A DNA stretch of 64,000 nt, taken from Gordius sp. MW1. Its lineage: Eukaryota > Nematomorpha > Gordioida > Gordea > Gordiidae. The notes under the pieces are model-generated. The model saw only the letters and a program-made list of their open reading frames with translations. It was not told the DNA's origin and made no database searches. Positions 55,052 to 64,000 of the stretch are shown in pieces. The stretch is taken from the NCBI GenBank assembly GCA_964036665.1, contig OZ038532.1, positions 6,882,001 to 6,946,000 of the forward strand, read 5' to 3'. The translations under genes and the position numbers were made by a program. How positions within the stretch are numbered: the first letter of the stretch is position 1; every line of letters starts with the position of its first letter.

Positions 55052-58000
55052 CTAAAGAAGGCACGCACAAAATCAAAAAGTGAAAAATTTAGGTGTATAA
55101 GCATATTTAAACGTCCGGCAAAAGCTTTTTGACTTAGTTGTGCTGATAAACCAATTTTGATACTAAAGTACTGGCTTAAACGTTTAAATTTAATCAAAAG
55201 CAATATTTTGATAATGAATTAAAAAATAAACGTATGATTAAAGTCTACTTTTGACGGACTTGTTCGCTTTAAACGAGCTCCTTAAAATATATTTATTACG
55301 AAAATTTATCATTTGAAATTTTAAATAACGTAAAAAAAGTGTCTAGTGACAAATTTAATAAATTATGAAAAACGTTCTTCAATGCAATCTATTACACAAA
55401 AGCGACATAATAAATATGGTTGACCTCTATTCATGGGCGTAGTCAAGGGAAGGGGGGGGGGGGGGGGGTAGGGAGGGGCGGCTGCCCCCCTCTAAATCCA
55501 AAAAATTGTTGAAATTCATTAAAATTTCAAAAAATGTTCATTTTGCCCCTCCCTAAACATCATTAAATCATTATTGCCCCCCCCCTCTAATTCCAAAGCT
55601 GGCTACGCCCATGGCCATGCCTCTATGGCAAATTAAATCACTTGAATGTACATTTTCATTATATTTAAGATATCAATAATTAGATTAAATTTTTTAGAGT
55701 AAATGATAAATTAGTATTGCTAGCTTGCGAATCTTATTGTAATTGGTAAATCTACCCCAAAATAGCGTTTGACAATATTTCGATTAGAGTCTTAATAGAA
55801 TGTTTCAGGACATTAGACTCTCAAAATATTTGAATGGGTTAACCCCCATTTTGCAAGCAGGAAGTGTTAGAACTAAAAAACAGAAATAAAAATATTATAA
55901 ACCAGGGCTTTTCTCTTTGCTCACATTTTCAAGCTCGCCCCCTTTTTACAGCGCTTCCCTCTTCACATCTATAAACGGCTTCAGTGAAGTTGAAAGTGTA
56001 TAAACCAATAATAAAAAGTTGCATCGAGGGGCAATTTATGACTAAAACTTAACGGTCTAGCCTACCAAATATATGCCTAAATTTATCAGGCTTATTAATC
56101 TCACATTGCGATCTTTTTCTTAAAAATTAACGCAGGAAGGTGTTAGGACATTTTTTTTAACTATAAAGGGGACGATGGCTGCAAAAGTTTGGGTTGGGGA
56201 CCACCGCGACAGAAATTTGCCAAAATTAATAAGAAAATGGAACATTAGCGACCGTGTTTGATTTGAATTGAATTACCTCGACCCAAAGTCTTAGCTCTTT
56301 AATGGCTTGCGTGACTGCTTTGAGTTGCTCATCACCTTGCGTATCCGATTCCAATATCTCGGGATTATTTCGCAACGAATTTACCCCGAACTTGACTATG
56401 TTGCGTGAATATCTAGTGATACGTATAAGTTTTTTTAAGCGTTAAAATGCTTTTATTTGAGTTAAAATTAATGCAAGAAATATACAATAAACGAGCATAA
56501 AATAATATAAATAATAAAATATTCCTCAGATTCGTCAATAGCCAACACGGACCATGTGTCAGGTAAAGATTTGTAATTATATTTAGCTATTAAAATGCCG
56601 ATTTTTTTACCGTAAAATAAAGCTGGGTGAGTATTTAGTTTAAGGAGATCAGTTTTCTATCGATATAAAAAATGCTAATGCTTTCTTGCCAAAAGTAGCG
56701 GAACAGGACGCTACTATTGGAATAAATTTTAGGTTGAGCAATTGCTCGGTATTTGAGTGTTTTACGATCTTCCGCACAGGAAAGTGGGTTAAAATTATTA
56801 TTAGTTGGTGCGAAAATATTAATACAGGTAAAGTCCCAAGCTAAGTAAACTAGATTTGGTAGAGGAGTGCTAAGGCTAGGATCATGGGAGTAGCCAGGGT
56901 GTGGCAGGGAGAGGCGGCTGCACCCTCTAAATCCAAATTTCGTCAAGATTTGATATAACTAAGGCTAAAATTTTAAAAAATTATCATTTGACACCTCCCT
57001 TAAACTTTATTACCCCCCTCTAGTTACGATCCTGGCTACGCCTTTGGCTAGGATTAATTTTTGCAACAAATTAGCTTCAAGTTTAAGTGTTTTAGATTCA
57101 ATCAAAATACCTTCCAATCAAATCTCCGTCCCAGCAGTTTTTATTGGTGGCGCTAACGTCCTGATCGTTTGAACAAATTTGATCTGGTATGAAAGAAAAC
57201 GCTGGTCTACCATTATTTAGAGCGTTCCATTTGGAATCTAATTGTTGGATAAATTCGTTGAAAACAATCTGTAGGGAGGCAGAGGATAAATAGCCATCAG
57301 CTGATGCCGGGTGGATAGATGATTCTGGATCATGTGTAATGAAACGTTGGGTAATAGTTTCATTTTTAAGCTCCCTATTCGGTTCTCCGCACAATTTAGT
57401 CACCTAAAATTTTGCAAAAAAATAATTAATATCTAAAACTGGCTTCATAATGAAACGATTGACTAATTTAACACCTTTAAAAAGATTATTGTTCTATAAC
57501 ATTCAATTTCATGGATAAAAAAAAGTTTCTCAAAATGCACAAAACAAAAAATAGTCCCATTAGCAAGCCGCTACTTGCTGTAAAACCACAAGGAATGACA
57601 GCAAAAATCAAAAGGGGTAAGAGAAAATTTGCCCTTAATCAGAGCATGAACAAAATATTGATGATTTTGGCAGAAATAGGATCATGCATTTATAATCCAT
57701 TATCAATCTTAGAAGACGACATATGTTTCATTTGTTTTAGACTATGTAAAACATAGGAGCTTTCATTGATCAAACATAGCGGGTTGCTTAATCGCACAAA
57801 ACAACCCATTACAGTTAGACAATTGCCCGTGCGCGTTATGTAAAAGGAAAATACATTTTTTGCTGGAATTTTTTTTGGAAATTCTGAAGCCAATATTGGC
57901 TCCTGCACATTTAAGGATTGCCAAATAGAAAATTGATAAATGCTCAAACAGCTGGGTTAAGTGCAAAGGCTCCGGAGAAATAACAAGCACTGCCTGTGCG

Positions 58001-61000
58001 TGCACTATAATGTATCGTTCGTAGATGTGAGGACACCACAATTTTTGTTGCTGGATACCCAAATAACAGAGGTATTAAAGTGCTCGATAAACGTTAATAT
58101 TTCCTGTGTTCCCTACGATCATAAATAACTACCTATTTGACGCCCAATTTATACAAATGTAATGGATCAAAAAACCAAATGTCAGGGATTACGCAATTTA
58201 TTATACTCATCTTCGAATGGTAGACAATTGATTTAATAACCAAAAAATAACGTTGAAATGAGCAAATATTTTTTATTCGTATAGCCAGGGTTTAAAATCT
58301 CAGATTGCAAAACCTTTTTTCACAAAATTACTTATATATTATGACTTGACAAATCAAAAAAGTCCAATTCCTTTCAAAAATTTTAATCAAGACCCGTTTC
58401 TATTTAATAACGTCAAGAACTAAGGAGGTCAGAAAATTATTTTTGAAAAAAACCGACTCATATATAAAAAAATTTGCACGATTTTCAATCGCTAAATTTA
58501 CACTACTATAATAATCTGCATTAAAATAGCACCGAAATAAATATGCGCTTGAGGGGTTTGGGGTTAAAAATCATTCATGTCCGCCCCAATACCAAATTAA
58601 TTTCTCCCGCCTTTTTCACGTATTACTACCCCAGCTCAACATCTCGTTAAATCAATAAAATTTAGGGTTAAATGTCTCCATCAATATGATTTCTATCGCC
58701 TTTTTCCCCTTTACGTTTATGTGGGTACTGGAGCATGCAACAGACATCCACGCGTAAAGTCATATTTTTGACACTACCCAAAATTAATATTTCCCATAAA
58801 CCCAATGTGTGCATGTGCAGAGAATTTGGACAATATAAATACACTTTATAATTAACCCTATTTCTTTGTTAATTGTCTACGCAACGTAGCCAGGATTGGA
58901 TTTAGAGGGGGGGGGGGGCAAAATTATAATTTTTCGTAATTTTAGCCATAATTATATTAAATTTTGAAAAATTTTGGATCCTTGCCATCCCCTGGCTACG
59001 CCAATGAACACATTTAATTTAAAGTTGCGGTATTATTCATTTCTATCTCGGGGATGAAAATAAGGATGGTCCCTCAGGCGGACAGACCACAAATATTTCG
59101 AGAATTACTCTATTATACTCCCAACCAGCACAGTATTAAATGTCAATTTTTCGCGGGGGTTTTGGGGACTACAACAAGCTCGCTGTCATCATACTCTGTC
59201 ACAAAGTTCACATGCCCTTGCCTTGCCCGGGCTGGGGTGTTGCTTGTCTATGTATCTCTTCTAATAGACTAAATCACAACTCAAAGCGTATGAGATGTCG
59301 TCGCTGTTTATACCTAGTAAGTCCCTAACCTCCTCCTAGTCCCGTCTCCTCTTAAATATTTGTAATTTGGTGATAAATGTGATTCATTTTTCGAGAGAGA
59401 AAGAGACGTTCATTTAGCAAAAGTCATTTTGAAAGGAAGGGGCGGCGGGCGTTAATAGATTTAGACATAGCCGAAGGGCAACACTTCCACGTAACAACAG
59501 AAAGCAAGTATATTTAGATTTTGGGTAAAATAAAATAATCGAAAAAATCTTTAAAGATTTTTAATTTTTTTATTCCATGATAATAATCTATATGCCTAAT
59601 TTAAGTATTAAAATCAACCGGGTGTGAGATTTTCATCTTTATTAATAATAATAATACCACATAGAATGAATATTAATTTTTCCAAAATCCGAAGTCATAA
59701 AATAATATCTGGCATTAATCTTTTTGATTAAATATTTCATTAAATGTTTATGTTGTAATGCATCTAAACTGATTTCCTCCGTTCTTCAAAGTACGAGCAC
59801 TTCAAAATAATCAGATGCTTGAGAAGTGTGGTGCCAAGGCTGTTGTTGCAAAGTAATAAAAACGGCTTTTAGAAATAAAGAAAAACATCTCTAAACCCCT
59901 AAAACTCCCTTTCTTCTCCTAAGTGAAATTTTTGGGAGTTTAGCTGGAATCGACCAAAAAACATTTTGAAACAAATGATGATATTTCTTAAATTAGACAC
60001 TAGCGCAGCAAGCATTTTGCAATCTTATGTATTGAGGGGGCGTAGGATAAAAGTAAGCTAAAGACTAAATAAGGGTCTCAGGATATATTTTTCTAATTTT
60101 AAGGGGGGGGGGGGGGGGCAGAGTAGGCCGTGGGTGTTTGCAAGGATAGGTAATATATTAAACCAATTAAACATAATTACGTTAAAGGCTTATTTCGAGA
60201 CAACCTCAAATTAAATGTTGGTTTCAAAGTATCCAAGAGTTTTTAGACGACATTAAACTTTAAATTTAGTTAGTAAAGTGCATTACAAATAGAAATGACA
60301 TGCAGACAACTGGGGCCTTGCTATCATTCTGACTTTTTAAACTAATTACACCTGTGTTGGACTTCAAAGTGATATATTTGTAGTTGAGCATGATTATCGC
60401 ACGTTATATTCAGGATACAAAATTAGCAGTTACAAAGGTAATAAACATGGGTGTAGCCAAGGGGGGGGGGCAGGGAAGGGCGGCTGCCCCCTTCTAAATC
60501 CAAAAATGTGTTGAAAATTATGGCTAACATTTCAAAAAATAATCATTTTGCCCCTCCCTAAATCATTATTGCTCCCCCCACCCCACTCTTTTTCGAATGC
60601 TGGCTACGCCCATGGTAATAAACATTTCAGTTAAGTATGCTTCGAATTGAAAATAAAAAACTTGAGACATTTCGATTTATACCAATGGGTCTTACATTAA
60701 GTCTCAATTGGTGGGCGTTGGAGCGAGCCCATGTCAAAAGACCGGCTAAGGTAGCATCGAGACCACTTCCCACGCTAGTAAAAGGGTCATTTTTTACCGC
60801 GAGAACGGTTTTCATTTGCTTAGCGAAAGTGGCCCAAGCCACACCCGCCCTATCTAAGTGGGCTAGACAACCTCTGGCCACATTCCAGCACAGGCCCCTA
60901 CAGATGGGAGCCGGTTCCGAAATGGTTCCTAATATAGCAACTGAACCATTGACTTCTCCCGTAGTCAGATCGAGGGCGCACGCTTGACAATGATAGGTTT

Positions 61001-61366
61001 TGGTTAAGCTCCATCCACAGTCGGGAGAGAGGGGCAAGTCCTGTGTGAGTCGGCCAATAAAGGATTGTCCTACCCTAGAGCCTAGCTCTGCCGCGGTGGC
61101 CATTTTGAATATAGCAATTAAAACTGGATCGACCGGGGGGATGAGGGTAGGCCATGCCTTCTCGCTCAAACAAGAGGTGAAGTGGGGCGAAGTGGTAGTT
61201 AGATTGACTGCCAGACGGTATATGATGGGAAAGAGATGAGGTAATGGCCAGGAAGGATCGTCGTTCATGGATATTTCGGTAGGGCTCGGGCCCACCAACT
61301 GAATGTTGTGGTTTGCGTTGGAAATTACTTTCCTCAGGGATACCTCGATGTCACCCATTAACATTC
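54593..61366 (-). CDS. Glypican, C-terminal four exons
   Basis: Exons 61366-60696, 57403-57111, 56412-56277 and 55051-54593 join in frame at canonical borders (phases 0, 2, 0) to give about 518 residues up to a stop. Exon 1 has YHCQACALDLTTGEVN and PICRGLCWNVARGCLAHLD, the glypican Cys-rich core. Exon 2 starts VTKLCGEPN and ends CWDGDLIG. Exon 3 continues RYSRNIVKFG and NPEILESD. Exon 4 has Ser-Gly sites (GGSGH, LGSGL) beside acidic DDED and ends in a hydrophobic tail (IFILYRILIYSVSF) that suits a GPI signal. Glypicans are GPI-anchored heparan sulfate proteoglycans modulating Wnt, Hedgehog and BMP signals. The signal peptide and N-terminal Cys residues should lie beyond the right edge. The sequence is quite divergent, so I cannot assign it to the GPC4/6-like or GPC3/5-like branch. 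Confidence 0.9.
55433..55614. mobile_element. GTAGCC-type MITE in a glypican intron
   Basis: CATGGGCGTAGTC on the left and GGCTACGCCCATG on the right, with an 18-G run after the left end. About 180 bp. The flanks cctctatt and, after a few extra bases, cctctatg suggest the target duplication. Confidence 0.8.
56277..56412 (-). CDS. Glypican exon (RYSRNIVKFG segment)
   Basis: 136 bp; acceptor atcactag, donor GTAATT. The first base completes the Arg codon left open by the previous exon, giving RYSRNIVKFG, NPEILESD and a helical stretch QAIKELRLW. It has no long open frame of its own. Confidence 0.88.
56470..57098 (-). pseudogene. RPDG-domain retroelement fragment in a glypican intron
   Basis: Minus-strand reading gives VLESKTLKLEAN, then past the MITE TPLPNLVYLAWDFTCINIFAP and SCAEDRKTLKYRAIA, ending in a diverged GPAA-type block. 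It matches the copies at 34840 and 36655. The fragment lies between glypican exons 56412 and 57111. Confidence 0.65.
56883..57046. mobile_element. GTAGCC-type MITE inserted in the RPDG fragment
   Basis: The exact 8-mer gctaggat flanks it (56875-56882 and 57047-57054). Ends CATGGGAGTAGCCAG and CTGGCTACGCCTTTG are inverted repeats. 164 bp. Confidence 0.88.
57111..57403 (-). CDS. Glypican exon (CWDG segment)
   Basis: 293 bp between an acceptor attttag and a GTATTT donor. Starts VTKLCGEPN and ends NKNCWDGDLIG plus two bases of the next Arg codon. The Cys followed by W-D/N-G is a fixed glypican feature. Confidence 0.9.
58882..59006. mobile_element. GTAGCC-type MITE, diverged
   Basis: CAACGTAGCCAGGATTGGATTTAG with a G-run on the left, CCCCTGGCTACGCCAATG on the right. 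About 125 bp. Confidence 0.7.
60446..60614. mobile_element. GTAGCC-type MITE with exact 8-bp duplication
   Basis: The exact 8-mer gtaataaa flanks it (60438-60445 and 60615-60622). Ends CATGGGTGTAGCC and GGCTACGCCCATG. 169 bp, with an 11-G run. It lies only about 80 bp from a glypican exon's donor side. Confidence 0.92.
60696..61366 (-). CDS. Glypican exon (Cys-rich core)
   Basis: 671 bp. The acceptor is aaaatag before 61366 and the donor GTAAGA follows 60696. Two bases precede the in-frame ATG codon, which is internal and not a start. The segment carries HFTSCLSEKAW, LSPDCGW, the double-Cys HCQAC and CRGLCWNVARGC. The opposite-strand frames here are shadows. Confidence 0.9.
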
Positions 61367-64000
61367 CTATTTTGATATCAAGTTAAAATCTTTCAATATA
61401 AATTGTAACATATTAAATTGTATAATAAAAAATATTATATTTTTAGAGATTGCATTGAAGCAAAATTATATATGATGGGCAACAATAAGTGTAGTTATGA
61501 AATTAAAAAATTATTATTTAAAGTGGTAATTTAATTTTTTTTAAACCCATGTTGCGCCTTCCCTATCTTTACCAACGTTTTTTTACCCGCCTCTTATTTA
61601 AATCCTGGCGTTGCCCATATTTACTCTAAAAATGACTTTTTAAATATTTATCACTGTATGTCTGTCTACAATCATAAAATGCAGGAAAAAACATAAAAAA
61701 ATTAAAGCATTAATAAATTACACTACAACTTTTATTAACATTTTAATTATAGAACCATTATTAATATTGATGCAATTGCAAACACAACATTCAATTGCAG
61801 CAAAAAAATTTACTATAGTTAATAAATCAATTTTAATTTAATTTTGGTTATCAACTCTAAAAAGAATTTGATTTTCGACGAATAAATTTTAAAGCAGCGA
61901 AATTTGGATAAAAAGACAAATAAATCTTTGTTACACATTTGCTTCTCCAAGGTCATTTCTTTCTTTACGATGTCAAAAAAAAATAATGAAAAACGCCAGC
62001 TTAAAAATCTTATTAAAAACCAAAAGTTTAACACGCACTCTTTTAATCCGATTATGCATATATTATGCTACAAATTAACTTTTTTTAAATAAATACGAGG
62101 TTGATAATAATTAATGCTAAATGTTCTCCAAACCATTCATGCTTCACCGCTTTCATAAGTGTTTTCTTTATTATTTTTTCAAATATAAAATATACATTCT
62201 CTGTAGCATTAATGATTAGTGATAATTAAATTGCGCGTCAAAGCTTTATTGCTCCTCTTTTACCCCTTATAAAACTTTTACGGGTTTTGATTGACGTGAA
62301 AACACTGGAAAAATTTTCTTTATCACTTCATAAAGAGAAACAATTAAGTAATCTTATAAAGAAAGAAGCTTGGGAGGGTAATGTTAAAAACGAGGTAGCG
62401 CCATGTAGGGGAGTGCTGTAGTGGAGTAGTATGACTTTCAAAAGAAATCATAAACATAATAATAATCAAAAGAAACCAGTTTTTATCCTTGTAATTATCA
62501 CCATAATAACTCTAAAACCCCCATCGTCCCCCTCTAAGGTAAAAAATGTTTTTTGTTATTACACTAACAAAGGCCACTCTTAATTTTATCTACGTCTTTA
62601 AGACATTTTGAGGGCTGTTTGATGTGCTTTTTTATGGTTTAATAGACATTGTCGATGAAATACATACAGATAGATACATACTCATATATTATGATGCGTG
62701 GTGTGAAAAAATTTGTGGGCTTTATTAACAAATATAATGGAAAATTAAACCCGTAAACCGTACAAGTGAGTGTAAAATTAATTTGGATTTCTGCAAAAGC
62801 TTTAATTTTTTGCAAATATCTAGTTAGAAGCTTTTAAGAATTATCAATGATGATGTGCTTGCGCCAGTTGACGATGGCATGAAAAGTGATGCTCTCCGAA
62901 AGAATATTAATATCACCCAACCCAGAGAGGTATTTTAATCTTTTAAGTGATAAACAAAAATGAGGAATTACATAAAATAACCCCGAAAAATGCTACAAAA
63001 CCCACAGCTTACATAAGGGATTTCCTTTTTCTAATTGAATGCTTTCTTGATATGATTATAATTGATATAATATGGATTTATAAAAGCGTCCAGTTCACAC
63101 CCATTTACTGAATATGTTGAAATTTAATAAAAATTTCTAATTATAAATTTTTTAACAAAGCCTAGTTAAACCATTTAAGGATTCTTAAAAACAAAAAAGA
63201 TATATTTTATTCGATAGACATCTATGGATGAACGATATATATCAACTGCAATGACTGTGGTGACAAATATTTTTTGAACATAATCTTGCATATACTAAAA
63301 TATCTTGATTTAAAATCAAATTATGCAACGTAGAAATAGAAAATCAGCCCAAATATAACACATTCCATTGGATCATTCACGTCATTTAGGTTGCTTGCTG
63401 AGGGAAAGGGTCTTAAAATATTGCCCCTTCCTAGTAATGATAGAGGGGGGAGGTGATATTATATAATAAAATATCCTGTCTCGGTATCAAAAAATGATGA
63501 ATTACCGTATATGGGCAGGTGGAGGAGGCTGTGTGGGTTAATTTTATTATATAATCAACATATTACTATTTCACCTGTACACTGCTCGTGGTTTCAGGTT
63601 ATTATATTACATACTAATCTGAGGCTGGAAAAGAAGCTTTTACGTTTATTAAATACATGTTTTTGTAATTTAGTTGGAACCAATTGTATTTTCATATAAT
63701 GTAATAGTCTGTTTTCTGTGATTTTTAAATTTGCCTTATAAAAATTAAAGGAAATTATGAGAAATTCATCACTTTTAATTGTAATAAATATGTTTATTTT
63801 TATTAAATTAATTTATCGCTAATATAGAACAATCTTTATCAAAGTTTTGTAATCACTTCCATATTTCATTTCAATTTCCTGGTACCACTTAATTTTTTAT
63901 CCCAATATCAGCTGTTTTTAAGATTATTACCACACGCCGGGGTTCAACGAATTTTTGGATTTTTTCCCCTATATTATAAGTAGAGAAGAAGGCGGTAATT
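61367..64000. other. Presumed glypican upstream intron, no exon seen
   Basis: AT-rich sequence to the window edge. The minus-strand glypican exon at 61366 needs one base from a previous exon, so an intron starts here. I did not find the upstream exon. A frame at 61904-62092 is not recognisable. Confidence 0.45.

Larger units (their letters stand above)
57404..60695 (-). other. Glypican intron (3.3 kb) with MITEs
   Basis: Between two glypican exons. It holds two GTAGCC-type MITEs (58882-59006 and 60446-60614). Frames at 57511-58062 on both strands have no recognisable domain, and one minus-strand run (SGAFALNPAV) recalls an aquaporin NPA box but is too short to call. Confidence 0.6.

Noticed and set aside
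57511..58062. Overlapping 80-100-codon frames on both strands, with a SGAFALNPAV run on the minus strand recalling an aquaporin NPA box
   Set aside because: Only about 10 residues fit, a stop follows at once, and no second NPA or membrane pattern appears. It is inside a glypican intron.
60637..61239. Open frames on the plus strand (116 and 79 codons)
   Set aside because: They are antisense to the glypican exon at 60696-61366, which has family residues and splice signals.

Overview
This is a repeat-rich, AT-rich stretch of an animal nuclear genome. It carries spliced genes with GT/AG introns, among them kinesin heavy chain, ORMDL, glypican and a plexin fragment. Plexin and glypican point to a metazoan, and the repeat content (Penelope-like, Ty3/Gypsy, RTE, hAT-type elements and MITEs) suits an invertebrate. 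I cannot name the species. Coding exons are clearly richer in G+C than the AT-rich DNA between them.

Genes that I can support by exon reconstruction are as follows. (1) The first coding exon of a kinesin-1-like heavy chain is at 3920-4135 (-). (2) A complete seven-exon gene at 16981-19212 (-) encodes a 405-residue type I membrane protein with a signal peptide, an EGF-like module, one transmembrane helix and a basic tail; I do not recognise the family. (3) A complete three-exon ORMDL gene lies at 39033-39658 (+), 154 residues. (4) The C-terminal four exons of a glypican lie at 54593-61366 (-); its N-terminal exons lie beyond the right edge. (5) A broken plexin fragment (IPT repeats, transmembrane helix, juxtamembrane coiled coil) lies at 45695-46590 (+), between two copies of the 3' end of a retroelement.

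The rest is mostly mobile DNA. From left to right: tRNA-like repeats and nested MITEs (0-4 kb); an hAT-type element rich in CGGGC motifs (4.8-5.8 kb); a small LTR (TRIM-like) element inside a TIR element (7.25-8.77 kb); a decayed Ty3/Gypsy pol (9.6-11.1 kb); a Penelope-like element with GIY-YIG endonuclease and a hammerhead-like motif (11.2-13.6 kb); an hAT element (15.3-16.1 kb); a second TRIM-like element (19.5-20.7 kb); a pair of about 400 bp direct repeats (22.6-24.4 kb); a decayed RT/RNase H element split by a MITE (25.7-27.6 kb); an hAT element with GAGAC motifs (28.1-29.6 kb); a large fold-back element containing an LTR (30.7-33.1 kb); MULE, RPDG-domain and LTR fragments (34.5-37.4 kb); an hAT element with an exact 8-bp target duplication (37.5-38.7 kb); a gag/RT/RNase H retroelement (42.7-45.7 kb) inserted into an hAT remnant; arrays of a tRNA-like and palindromic repeat (47.6-51.8 kb); and RTE LINE fragments (52.1-53.7 kb). 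The glypican introns hold several young-looking MITEs.

The most unusual structure is the plexin piece sandwiched between near-identical retroelement 3' ends. Next are the gag/RT/RNase H element, which shows no integrase, protease or tyrosine recombinase, and two TRIM-like elements that share an internal region but have unrelated LTRs.
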